Shown here: positions 38,755-46,965 of the stretch, piece by piece
Position numbering within the stretch: the stretch's first letter is position 1
Layout: each line of letters opens with the position of its first letter
Origin: an uncultured Spirochaetales bacterium
Lineage (GTDB): Bacteria > UBP6 > UBA1177
Direction of reading: 5' to 3'
DNA length: 64,000 nt
Assembly: GCA_902774115.1 (NCBI GenBank)
Contig: CACYHH010000002.1
Location: 124,001-188,000, forward strand
Translations under genes and position numbers: made by a program
The notes under the pieces: model-generated
Database searches by the model: none
Seen by the model: only the letters and a program-made list of their open reading frames with translations
What the model was told of the DNA's origin: nothing

Positions 38755-39996
38755 ATGGTAACAGTAAGACCTTTCAGAGCTATCAGACCGCGTGACGAAA
38801 TCGCTTCCAAAGTCGCGGCTTATCCTTACGACGTTCTCAATTCGGAAGAGGCAAGGGAACTTGCGAAAGACAACCCGATCTCTTTCCTTCACATCAACAA
38901 ACCCGAAATCGACCTTCCGAAAGGAACCGATCTCTATGACGACAGCGTTTACGCAAAAGGAAAAGAGAACTTCCAGAAAATGATGAAGGAAGGTGTTCTC
39001 GTTCAGGATAAGGAACCGCACCTTTACATCTACCGCCAGGTTATGAACGGCCACGAGCAGTACGGTATCGTAGGCTGCGCAAGCGCTGACGACTACAACA
39101 ACGACCTCATCAAAAAGCATGAGCTTACCCGTAAGAAAAAAGAGGACGACAGAACCCGCCACGTAATCGAACTCAACATCAACGCAGGCCCTGTTTTCCT
39201 TACCTACAGAGACAACAAACGCATCGACGAACTTGTTGCAGAAGTTGTTAAAAATACTCCGGAAGTAGATTTCACCGCTGACGACGGCATCCGCCACACG
39301 GTTTGGGTAATCAAAGACAACAAGATCAACAACGAAATCACTGGAACGTTCTACAACGAAGTTCCGCTCCTCTACGTTGCTGACGGTCACCACAGAAGCG
39401 CAAGTGCGGCAAGAGCGAAGGCTGAGAGAATGAAAAACGATCCGCACTGGAACCCGGAAAAGGAATACAACTTCTTCCTCGCTGTTTTCTTCCCGGCAAC
39501 CCAGCTCAAGATCCTCGACTACAACAGAGTCCTTCTCACGATGAACGGTCTCACAAAAGAAGAGTTCATGAAGAAAGTTCTCGAAAAGTTCGAAATCGTC
39601 CGCGAAGGCGAAGCAAGACCGAGATGCGCAAAGGAATTCGGCCTTTACATGGATAAAAAATGGATCACGATCAAAGCGAAAGACGGCACTTTCCCGGCTG
39701 ATGACCCGATCGAAAGCCTTGACGTCGCTATTCTTCAGAACAACCTTCTTGCTCCCATTCTTGGAATCGGCGATCCGAGAAGCGACGAGAAAATCGACTT
39801 TGTCGGCGGAATCAGAGGAACCGAAGAGCTCGAAAAGAGAGTCAACAGCGGCGAATGCACGATGGCTTTCAGCATGTTCCCGACCTCGATCGAACAGCTT
39901 ATGAGCGTTGCTGACGCAGGCAGGATCATGCCTCCGAAATCGACATGGTTCGAACCGAAGCTCAGAAGCGGACTTCTCGTCCACATTCTCGACTAA
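38755..39996 (+). CDS. DUF1015-family protein
   Basis: This 413-residue cytoplasmic protein spans the DUF1015 family from VTVRPFRAIRPRDEIASKVAAYPYDVLNSEEAR to the C-terminal GRIMPPKSTWFEPKLRSGLLVHIL. Conserved internal blocks are LYIYRQVMNGHEQYGIVGCASADDY, VADGHHRSASAARAK and NFFLAVFFPATQLKILDYNRV. The family is widespread in anaerobes, and the conserved His-rich GHHR motif suggests enzymatic activity, but function is not established. AGGAGG precedes the ATG. A strong terminator follows at 40023-40052, so it is probably the last gene of its transcript. Confidence 0.93.
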   Translation: MVTVRPFRAIRPRDEIASKVAAYPYDVLNSEEARELAKDNPISFLHINKPEIDLPKGTDLYDDSVYAKGKENFQKMMKEGVLVQDKEPHLYIYRQVMNGHEQYGIVGCASADDYNNDLIKKHELTRKKKEDDRTRHVIELNINAGPVFLTYRDNKRIDELVAEVVKNTPEVDFTADDGIRHTVWVIKDNKINNEITGTFYNEVPLLYVADGHHRSASAARAKAERMKNDPHWNPEKEYNFFLAVFFPATQLKILDYNRVLLTMNGLTKEEFMKKVLEKFEIVREGEARPRCAKEFGLYMDKKWITIKAKDGTFPADDPIESLDVAILQNNLLAPILGIGDPRSDEKIDFVGGIRGTEELEKRVNSGECTMAFSMFPTSIEQLMSVADAGRIMPPKSTWFEPKLRSGLLVHILD

Positions 39997-40022
39997 TCCG
40001 ATAGACAGCTGATGTTTTTCAG

Positions 40023-40052
40023 GGCGGAGGGGAAACTCTCCGCCTTTTTTGT
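40023..40052 (+). terminator. Rho-independent terminator after the DUF1015 gene
   Basis: Perfect seven-pair stem GGCGGAG (40023-40029) with CTCCGCC (40038-40044), followed by six T residues. Confidence 0.92.
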
Positions 40053-40062
40053 TTCAACTAAT

Positions 40063-40090
40063 TTGATAAATAATCGCAAATGTTTAAAAT
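40063..40090 (+). promoter_or_regulatory. Promoter for the DUF1566 lipoprotein
   Basis: -35 TTGATA (40063-40068), 16 bases, -10 TAAAAT (40085-40090). T-rich initial region. Confidence 0.6.
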
Positions 40091-40121
40091 CACTTGATTT
40101 TGTTGTTTTTATGGAGCGGTT

Positions 40122-40646
40122 ATGAAAAAATATTCGTTCGTTTTTCTCGTTTTTGCTGTTTTTCTGCTCTCATCGTGCGGCGGCAGCGGATCTTCGGCTG
40201 ATATTCCCGAATGCGGTGAAAATCCCGTTTTTCCATGCGTCGATGCGGCGAGCGGTTTTGCATGGTCTGCAAAGACTTCTCATTCAAAAGTATGGAGCGA
40301 GGCGGTGTTTTACTGCGAAAATCTTGAAGAAGGCGGTGTCAAAAACTGGCGTCTGCCTAATATCGACGAACTCAGGACTCTTGTTCAGGACTGTTACGGC
40401 ACGGTCACTGGCGGAGAATGCAGGGTCAGTGATGAAAGAAACTGCCTTTCCTACGATTCATGCTGGTCGACATTTTGCCTGTGTTCATTCGATGAAAGCG
40501 GGAAATACAGCAGATTCGGTGATTCGGGCGGATTGTGGTCGTCTTCCGAAGCGGGAGAAGAAGGAGCATGGTATATCAATTTCTACGAAGCGGAAATCGT
40601 GGATGTCCATAAACAGAACAGTTATGTCGTGCGCTGCATAAATTAG
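40122..40646 (+). CDS. DUF1566-domain lipoprotein
   Basis: This 174-residue lipoprotein has lipobox VFLLSSC then GGSGSS. The mature part fits the DUF1566/Lcl C-terminal module, a C-type-lectin-like fold: FPCVDAASGFAWSAKTSHSKVWSEAVFYCENLEEGGVKNWRLPNIDELRTLVQDC, GLWSSSEAG..AWYINFYEAEI and SYVVRCIN. Eight or more cysteines are probably disulfide-bonded. A ligand-binding surface role is likely by family; the ligand is unknown. GGAGCGGTT precedes the ATG. The promoter is immediately upstream. Confidence 0.88.
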   Translation: MKKYSFVFLVFAVFLLSSCGGSGSSADIPECGENPVFPCVDAASGFAWSAKTSHSKVWSEAVFYCENLEEGGVKNWRLPNIDELRTLVQDCYGTVTGGECRVSDERNCLSYDSCWSTFCLCSFDESGKYSRFGDSGGLWSSSEAGEEGAWYINFYEAEIVDVHKQNSYVVRCIN

Positions 40647-40678
40647 TGCCACGGTTTTTTACCAATTTGGTTTCATGC

Positions 40679-40706
40679 TTGACTTAAAAAGTTTTGCGTG
40701 TAAACT
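40679..40706 (+). promoter_or_regulatory. Promoter for the PTTE-linker lipoprotein
   Basis: -35 TTGACT (40679-40684), 16 bases, -10 TAAACT (40701-40706), followed by TCTTCCG and a short T run. Confidence 0.6.
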
Positions 40707-40762
40707 TCTTCCGTTTACTTGGTTTTTGGCTTTTTTATTCTTTTTATTTTTGGAGGTTTTTT

Positions 40763-41929
40763 ATGAAAAAGTTTTGGATGATTTCAATGCTTCTTATTGC
40801 AGCTCTTTTCGTAATCAGCTGCGGCGAAGCAGAAGTAGAAGATGCTACATCTGATGGAAACTGCACAGAAGGTCAGTACAGATGTGACGGACAGGCTCTT
40901 AAAGTTTGCGGCTCGAACGGATTCTGGACACTTAAAGAAGACTGCAACGGTGAGACCCCGAAATGCAACGCAGAAAAAGGTACTTGCGAAGCTGCTTCCG
41001 AGGGCGGAAACGAAGAACCGACAACTGAACCGACGACCGAACCCACGACCGAACCGACAACTGAACCGACGACCGAACCGACAACTCCGAACCAGGATGC
41101 TATGCAGGCATGTGCTGAAATTTATCAGTGCTTCGCTCAGTGCCAGGACAACGAATGCGCTAACGCATGCGTAAACGATGGCGATCCTGCAGGTCAGGAC
41201 CTTTTCATGACGATGTACAACTGCTGGTCAAACAACTGCGCAAGCGCATCGACAAATGAAGAATTTACGGATTGTGTTGTTGCAAACTGCAACGCTGAAA
41301 CAGAAGCATGCGGTCTCCGTGTAACGCCGGCTGAAGGTGATTCCAGCTACAATGCAACTTACGGTTCTCTTTCAATCAGCTTCTCAGTTGATCAGATTGC
41401 AAACGATTCTGATGCCAACAACCAGCAGAGCACAGTCGGTATTACTCAGGCTGCATTCGCAACCGGAACTTACGGCAACGGTTCAACTTCCGTTACCCCG
41501 GCTGACGCTTACATGATCCAGTCGATGGCTTCATACTACGAGCAGAGCCAGAATGGCCAACTCTACAAAGGTGTTCAGGTTCAGCAGATTCCTGTTTATG
41601 TTCAGGGCAACCAGGGTGTAGGCGGCAACCCGCTCGTAATCCTTGACATTCCTGAAGACAGCGCTGCAGTCGGTGCTATTAAAACCTCTCTCTATCAGGA
41701 TGGTCAGGCTCAGCTTTATGTTGTTGACGTAAACTGGAGCACTTCACAGATCAGCTGCTTCCATGCTTTCGGTGAAGGCACTGTAAACATCACCAACATC
41801 GGTGACATCGCAAATCACGGTGCTCTTGCTATTAACGGAAACGTAACGCTTTACAGCCCGAAGAACTATGACGGCAACGGCGATATTTCCAGCCAGCTCG
41901 GTGTTCCTGTTTGCAACCCTGTTCAATAA
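40763..41929 (+). CDS. Cys-rich lipoprotein with EPTT repeat linker
   Basis: This 388-residue lipoprotein has lipobox LFVISC then GEAE. An N-terminal Cys-rich module (CTEGQYRCDGQALKVCGSNGFWTLKEDCNGETPKCNAEKGTC) precedes an EPTT repeat linker. A second Cys-rich, helical segment follows (MQACAEIYQCFAQCQDNECANAC...NCWSNNCASASTNEEFTDCVVANC). The last 200 residues form a beta-rich domain of unknown type. The start at 40763 follows GGAGG; an upstream in-frame codon at 40694 precedes the promoter -10 and is not used. Codon use is notably T-ending for Ala and Gly, as in highly expressed genes; my impression only. Strong terminator downstream. Confidence 0.85.
   Translation: MKKFWMISMLLIAALFVISCGEAEVEDATSDGNCTEGQYRCDGQALKVCGSNGFWTLKEDCNGETPKCNAEKGTCEAASEGGNEEPTTEPTTEPTTEPTTEPTTEPTTPNQDAMQACAEIYQCFAQCQDNECANACVNDGDPAGQDLFMTMYNCWSNNCASASTNEEFTDCVVANCNAETEACGLRVTPAEGDSSYNATYGSLSISFSVDQIANDSDANNQQSTVGITQAAFATGTYGNGSTSVTPADAYMIQSMASYYEQSQNGQLYKGVQVQQIPVYVQGNQGVGGNPLVILDIPEDSAAVGAIKTSLYQDGQAQLYVVDVNWSTSQISCFHAFGEGTVNITNIGDIANHGALAINGNVTLYSPKNYDGNGDISSQLGVPVCNPVQ
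41019..41087 (+). repeat. Coding 12-base repeat for EPTT linker
   Basis: About six tandem units of the form GAACCGACAACT or GAACCGACGACC encode repeated Glu-Pro-Thr-Thr in the lipoprotein linker. Confidence 0.85.
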
Positions 41930-41952
41930 GTAATTTGAATAAGGATTTTCAG

Positions 41953-41979
41953 AGCCCCTCTCCGGAGGGGCTTTTTTTT
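41953..41979 (+). terminator. Rho-independent terminator after the EPTT lipoprotein
   Basis: Perfect eight-pair stem AGCCCCTC with GAGGGGCT around a TCCG loop, followed by a run of T residues. The remaining 190 bases to 42170 hold no recognisable feature. Confidence 0.93.
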
Positions 41980-42170
41980 GCCCTTGAATCGCGTATTCGA
42001 TAAAGACTATCCCCAACTGTCTGTTATTGTTTTTTTGCATCTGACGAAGATTGCGTGAGCCTGAAACGGCATTTTTATGTTTTAAAGCCAAAGCAATTTC
42101 TGAAACGATCGTAAAAAAGAGTCTTGATTTTTTTGTTAAGAAAGTCTTTTATCGGGAGTTTTTCAGGAAT

Positions 42171-44267
42171 TTAGAGAAGATCGAGAGCGCAGCCGCTGCT
42201 TTTTGATTTTGATTCCGCTTCTTTCATGCAGAATTCCGAGCAGCCGTCGCCGTTGATTTTGTTGCCGTCGTCGCACTGTTCGCCCGGGTCGAGTGTGCCG
42301 TTTCCGCAGTCGCTGGTATCGGCAGGATCGGTATCGTCAGCGGTTTCGCTTTCGTAGCAGCCCGATTTATCCCAGCCCAAGCAGTTTGAAGCACATACCG
42401 CAGTTCCGTTTTCGGGAGTTCCTGCAAGCTGAGAGCACGGAATAGTGTTGCCGTCACAGATTTCGTTTGCTTCAATTACGCCGTTTCCGCAAACAGGACC
42501 GGTCGGCTCAGTCGGTTCAGTTGTCGGTTCAGTCGTCGGCTCAGTCGGCTCAGTCGGTTCGGTCGGCTCAGTCGGTTCAGTCGGTTCGGTAGGATCAGTC
42601 GGTTCATCCGGGTTATCAGTTTCAGGATCGCCGCTGCATACAACCTGACTGACATCTTCACCCGCCTTTTTGAGAGCTCTTTTGACAGCTTTGCATGCGT
42701 TGATTCTGCCGTAGCCGTATTTCGTGTTGAATCCGTTCGAATAGTTTACACCGCCGATTTTGTCTGAAGTTTTGACATAGATATCGTAAACCTGATCTCT
42801 TGTCAGATTCGGGTTTGCCGAAAGGACAAGTCCGGTGATTCCGGCAGCAAGCGGGCAGGCCGAGGAAGTTCCGCTGAAATCGTTTGTGTAGTTTCCCTGC
42901 GAATCGCCGAGCGATGATTGTCCTGTGTTGTAGCCGTCTCTTCCCATGTTGTCGATAGTCCAGATTCCGTCATATTGTTTGGTATAATTTGAGTTATAGT
43001 CGGAACTCGGAACCATAAAGTCCAGTGAATTTCCGTAATCAGAGTAAATGCATCTTTTTCCGTCAGCTCTCGAAGCGCCGATGGCGAAAACATTCGGATT
43101 GCTCGCAAAACCGTCTGTTTCAATGCTTTCATTGCCGTTACCGGCAGCGAAAAGAATTATGATTCCCTTGCCGTCTCTGCCTTCCGTTACAAGTTTGGTG
43201 ACAGTGTCCTTTAAAGGCTGGCTCATATCTTCAGCGCCATAGTTGTCAGCTGGTCCCCAGCTGTTTGACATAATGTCTGCCCCTGCATCAGCTGCCCATT
43301 CGAAAGCCTCTTTTCCGATACTGCTGAGTGATGCATCGCCGGCCAGATCGATTCTGACCGGAATAAGTTTGCAGTTAGGGCATGCTCCGGCTACACCTTT
43401 GCCGTTGTCAGCCTTTGCAGCTGCAACTCCGGCACAGCATGTTCCGTGCATATCGTAATAATCCGAACTCCAGCCGACATTTTCGTAAGAAGGGTCGTTG
43501 TCATTGCCGCGGAAATCGTATCCTGCAAGAAACTGACCGCTCATATCTTCGTGATCGAGGTCGAAGCCGTCGTCAATGATCGCAAGTTTGATTCCTTCTC
43601 CGCCGATATTGCCTTTGAATGTCTTCAGGACTTCCCACGCTTCGGCAACACGTGCATGGTCGCTGCCGGTAAGCTGCGAATTTGTGCCGTCGTTGTGAAG
43701 ATGCCACTGGTTTGAAAAAAGCGTGTCGTTCGGAATGTAAGCCCTTTTTTGAATATTGATGAAAAAATCGGGTTCAGCCTGCGTTGCGGTTTTGGAATCA
43801 ACAAGCGCCGCAGCTTTTTTTATCGGGTTTTCCTCGACGGAAACCAGATACCATTCCGGAGTGTATTTGTATTGTTTGATCAGCTTCATTCCGTGTTCTT
43901 CGCACCATTTTTTTGCATTTTCGGTATTCGGAACGCCGGGGATTTTGACGAAAATCTGGTTGCTGACATGAACTTTGCCGCCCTCTTTTTTTCTGTATGC
44001 GGGAAATAAATTGCCTGAATTCTGCAATGTTTTCAATGTGTTTGCATCATTGACCTCAATGATGGAGATGTTTTCGTGCCTTTTGATCAGTTTAACATCC
44101 GCCGGAAGAGTGAAATCGGCTCTTGTTTTAGAAGTTCTGATGAATGAATAGCTCGAAAAATCCTCGGTAAGTTCGATTTTTCTGCCGTTGGAATAGTAGT
44201 AAAGCGTCTCGGCGGACAGAGCAGCCGCAAAAAGCAGTACAGTCAGAAAGAAAATCAGTTTTTTCAT
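42171..44267 (-). CDS. Secreted subtilisin-like serine protease (S8) with Thr/Pro linker and DUF4215 Cys-rich tail
   Basis: This 698-residue secreted protease has a signal peptide (MKKLIFFLTVLLFAAALSA) and a prodomain of about 160 residues. The S8 catalytic domain has Asp in LAIIDDGFDLDHEDM, His in DMHGTCCAGVAAA, the oxyanion Asn in FAAGNGNES and Ser in FSGTSSACPLAAGI; all are intact. A linker of EPT units follows, then Cys-rich repeats CGNGVIEANEICDG and CGNGTLDPGEQCDDGNKINGDGCSEFC of DUF4215 type, ending SSGCALDLL. It is the last gene of the leftward cluster from 53587, 24 bases after folE2. It may process cluster products; that is inference. Confidence 0.93.
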   Translation of the reverse strand: MKKLIFFLTVLLFAAALSAETLYYYSNGRKIELTEDFSSYSFIRTSKTRADFTLPADVKLIKRHENISIIEVNDANTLKTLQNSGNLFPAYRKKEGGKVHVSNQIFVKIPGVPNTENAKKWCEEHGMKLIKQYKYTPEWYLVSVEENPIKKAAALVDSKTATQAEPDFFINIQKRAYIPNDTLFSNQWHLHNDGTNSQLTGSDHARVAEAWEVLKTFKGNIGGEGIKLAIIDDGFDLDHEDMSGQFLAGYDFRGNDNDPSYENVGWSSDYYDMHGTCCAGVAAAKADNGKGVAGACPNCKLIPVRIDLAGDASLSSIGKEAFEWAADAGADIMSNSWGPADNYGAEDMSQPLKDTVTKLVTEGRDGKGIIILFAAGNGNESIETDGFASNPNVFAIGASRADGKRCIYSDYGNSLDFMVPSSDYNSNYTKQYDGIWTIDNMGRDGYNTGQSSLGDSQGNYTNDFSGTSSACPLAAGITGLVLSANPNLTRDQVYDIYVKTSDKIGGVNYSNGFNTKYGYGRINACKAVKRALKKAGEDVSQVVCSGDPETDNPDEPTDPTEPTEPTEPTEPTEPTEPTTEPTTEPTEPTGPVCGNGVIEANEICDGNTIPCSQLAGTPENGTAVCASNCLGWDKSGCYESETADDTDPADTSDCGNGTLDPGEQCDDGNKINGDGCSEFCMKEAESKSKSSGCALDLL
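42489..42606 (-). repeat. Coding repeat for protease EPT linker
   Basis: Nine-base and twelve-base units encoding EPT and EPTT between the protease domain and the Cys-rich tail. Confidence 0.8.
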
Positions 44268-44291
44268 AACTCAACCTCTCAAAAAATATAA

Positions 44292-45122
44292 TTACTGTCT
44301 GGGGAATCCTTTGAACATACGCAGGTGTTCCGTTAGGATGAACGATTTTGACTTGAAGCGCTCGATTCTGGCGTAAGCGTTGTGCGAGTGGATGCTTTCA
44401 AGATGGAGCGTTTCGACCATGAACCATTTTATTCTTTTGTCAGCCATCATTTTTTCAGAGATGTTTCTGACGACGTCTTCGGCAAAAACGGGATTGGAAA
44501 ACGCTTTTTCGGTGACGAATTTTTCGTCGGGCCGCTTGAGCAGCGGATAAATTTCGCAGCTTGCACTCTCTTCGATTACCGAAATAAGCTCTTCGATCCA
44601 GATGAATTTCTTGAACTGGACGTAAAGCGTCACGAAACTGCGCTGGTTGTGCGCTCCGAAAGCGCTTATCTCCTTCGAACACGGGCACAAAGTCGTTACC
44701 GGCACGCGAAGCCCTAAAATGAAGCTGTCGCCCGCCGTCTCGTCGCTGAAACCGCTGAAAAGAATGTTTGCCGAAAACATTGAAGTTATGCCTGAAACTG
44801 GAGCTTTTTTCCGGATGAAGTAGGGGAATCTGAGGGCGATTATCGCCTGCGGCGAGTTCAGGTGCTCTCTGGTTTTCTTTAGTATTTCCGGTATGTTGTC
44901 CATTGTTATTTCGTGACTGTAGCTGCTCAGGACTTCAAGCATACGGCTCATGTGAGTCCCTTTGAATTCTGGAAGAAGCATGACCGTGATGTCAACTTTT
45001 GCCACGGTGTGCTGGATCTCGTTTGCTTTGTCCTTTACGACTATCGGATACTCGATATCCCATATTCCGACCTGATCGACGGTAATGTTTCTGTTGTCGA
45101 TGTAATTCTGGACGTCATTCAT
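44292..45122 (-). CDS. folE2: GTP cyclohydrolase FolE2 (type IB)
   Basis: This 276-residue cytoplasmic enzyme opens folate (and possibly queuosine) synthesis by converting GTP to dihydroneopterin triphosphate. Family motifs are VGIWDIEYPI near the start, KGTHMSRMLEVL, the metal-binding CPCSKEIS with the following GAHNQRS, and WFMVETLHLESIHSHNAYARIER. FolE2 works with metals other than zinc and often replaces FolE under zinc limitation. It is placed between a secreted lipoprotein gene (25 bases upstream) and the subtilase, an odd position for a cytosolic housekeeping enzyme. folP is elsewhere in the window. Confidence 0.95.
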   Translation of the reverse strand: MNDVQNYIDNRNITVDQVGIWDIEYPIVVKDKANEIQHTVAKVDITVMLLPEFKGTHMSRMLEVLSSYSHEITMDNIPEILKKTREHLNSPQAIIALRFPYFIRKKAPVSGITSMFSANILFSGFSDETAGDSFILGLRVPVTTLCPCSKEISAFGAHNQRSFVTLYVQFKKFIWIEELISVIEESASCEIYPLLKRPDEKFVTEKAFSNPVFAEDVVRNISEKMMADKRIKWFMVETLHLESIHSHNAYARIERFKSKSFILTEHLRMFKGFPRQ

Positions 45123-45147
45123 CTGTTGGAGCCTCTTTGATTGGGAA

Positions 45148-46953
45148 CTAATGAGTCGGTCTTGAGCATTCGTGGACTTCAGCCGGAGTTATTTCGGTGA
45201 TTTTGATTTTTTTCTTCGCATCGTCGCCGCTGCCGTCGCTGACCTCAATTTTGAAGACATCCCAGCAGGTGTCGGTCTGGTTCATCAGGAGCGTTGCCGT
45301 TTTTTCTTCAACGCCGTGAGCATAAGCCTTTACGACCGCAGTTGACGGACCTTTTGAAGTGTCGTAAGCGTGGACGACAACAGTATAAGTTCCGTTGTCA
45401 GGCTTGTTTATCGTAACGGTTTCAGGTCCGATACCGTTGGTGTTGTCGATGTCGAGGAAAGGATCGTCCTTCGTGTCGCCTTCAACGCCCCAGTCCGGTC
45501 TTTCGCCAGAATACTGCGGCGAACAGTTCCAGAAGTAGCAGTCGCTTACCAGATCGCCGAATTCGCCGTCAGGTCTGATGAGGTGAAGGTCGATATCGGA
45601 ATTCTTGTTGTTCCAGAGCAGTTTTACTGCAAGGTCGTCGTCTGAAACGGCTTCGATCGTGCATTCTTCCGGCTTGCTGCTGATGCCCTGCTCGTTGATG
45701 ACGATCAGTCGGACAGTGTACGAGCCTTTCATTTTTGCCTGGAATGCGGCGCGGCTTATCTTGTTTGACGGATCACCGTTCAGAGGTGAGCCCGCGCGGT
45801 TTGAATCGTCAACTATATCAAGCGAAATTCCGCCCGGAGTCGTTGAGAAACTCCAGAGATATTTAAGGTTTTCCTTGGATTCGCCGTCGCTGTCGGTGCT
45901 TCCGCTGCCGTCAAGTACAGCCCATTGGAAAACGGAGACTGTTTCGGGTTCGCATTTGAGCTTTGCCGTCGGATATTTTTCGACGTTCGGACCGCATTTG
46001 AGGGAGATTCTCTTGTTTGCGTTCTTGCCGTATTCTGTCGGGTCGGTGTTGACGATAAGAAGTTCGCCGGTGAGCGGAACAGGATATTCTTTGTCGTTGT
46101 AGCAGCCGATATTGAGCGTGAGTTCTTCGCTGGGAGCAATGCTAACGCCCGGTTCGGGAGCGTCTTTGATGAAAAATCCCGGTTCGCTGGAGCTTTTCGA
46201 CAGTCCTTCTGAGATAACGACTGACGACAGCTTGAGATTCGCCGTTCCTTTATTGTAGACAATGACATCCTGCACGCTTTCGGAGATAACGTCTGTGAAA
46301 ACAAGCACGTCGTCGTCTTCATCCTCGTCCATGGTTTTTACTTCGATTCTGCCGCTCGGTTTTGTCTGTGCAGTCAGCGGGATCAGGAAGCCGGAGTCTT
46401 TCTTGCACTTGTCGTTGCTGTCTATTTTAAGGTAGCGGATCTGTTCTTCCCAGGTGGAAGCGACGACGGAGATACCGATTTCGATCTCTTCATCGTTTTT
46501 GAGGTTTACCGGACCGTTTGCAACAGGATTCGACTCGATCTTGAATGTTCCGGCGTCTTCGTTACCGCTTTTGTCGACAATGGAAATCCCTTTGATAACA
46601 AGAGGATCGGCATCGGTGCACGCATAGCAGCGGTTCATGATGTAGATGTATTTCGTGAGAGACTGTTCGCCGAAAAGTACACCGGAAAAAAGGAGTTCTT
46701 CATTTTTCGGTTTAAGCCTGTTGTCGGCACTGGAGTAGTTGCAGTCGTTTGCAGTGTTTTCGTTGTCGGGTTTTTCCGGGGTGTCACCGGTATCGGTCGT
46801 ATCGTCGTCGCCGGTTTCTCCCGTGTCAGCTGTCGTATCGGTGTCGGTATCGGTATCGGTGTCGGCATAAGGATCTTTTTTATCCCCTCCGCACGAAACG
46901 GCGATAAAAATAAAAGAAAGAAAAAAGACTGAAGAAATTATGATTTTTTTCAT
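45148..46953 (-). CDS. Lipoprotein with Ig/PKD-like and DUF2135-like domains
   Basis: This 601-residue lipoprotein has lipobox FIAVSC then GGDKKD. A linker of TDTDTD repeats follows. Residues about 70-330 are beta-rich, with two choice-of-anchor-D/MSP-like stretches (FKIESNPVANGPVNLKNDEEIEIGI and PGVSIAPSEELTLNIGCYND...GELLIVNTDP). A PKD-like domain follows (FQWAVLDGSGSTDSDGES...YLWSFSTTPG). The C-terminal domain LLWNNKNSDIDLHLIRPDG...PDNGTYTVVVHAYD resembles DUF2135/YfaP. It is in the middle of the leftward surface cluster, 12 bases after the SUMF lipoprotein gene. Probably a surface-exposed binding or structural protein. Confidence 0.82.
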   Translation of the reverse strand: MKKIIISSVFFLSFIFIAVSCGGDKKDPYADTDTDTDTDTTADTGETGDDDTTDTGDTPEKPDNENTANDCNYSSADNRLKPKNEELLFSGVLFGEQSLTKYIYIMNRCYACTDADPLVIKGISIVDKSGNEDAGTFKIESNPVANGPVNLKNDEEIEIGISVVASTWEEQIRYLKIDSNDKCKKDSGFLIPLTAQTKPSGRIEVKTMDEDEDDDVLVFTDVISESVQDVIVYNKGTANLKLSSVVISEGLSKSSSEPGFFIKDAPEPGVSIAPSEELTLNIGCYNDKEYPVPLTGELLIVNTDPTEYGKNANKRISLKCGPNVEKYPTAKLKCEPETVSVFQWAVLDGSGSTDSDGESKENLKYLWSFSTTPGGISLDIVDDSNRAGSPLNGDPSNKISRAAFQAKMKGSYTVRLIVINEQGISSKPEECTIEAVSDDDLAVKLLWNNKNSDIDLHLIRPDGEFGDLVSDCYFWNCSPQYSGERPDWGVEGDTKDDPFLDIDNTNGIGPETVTINKPDNGTYTVVVHAYDTSKGPSTAVVKAYAHGVEEKTATLLMNQTDTCWDVFKIEVSDGSGDDAKKKIKITEITPAEVHECSRPTH

Positions 46954-46965
46954 TTTACCCTCCTT

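Noticed and set aside
41980-42170. Possible small gene or RNA between the two convergent groups
   Set aside because: No ribosome site, structured element or coding signal was found; AT-rich spacer only.
42171-42210. C-terminal SSGCALDLL of the subtilase as a MYXO-CTERM sorting signal
   Set aside because: It begins like the motif but has no following membrane helix or Arg cluster, and no such segment appears in nearby frames.
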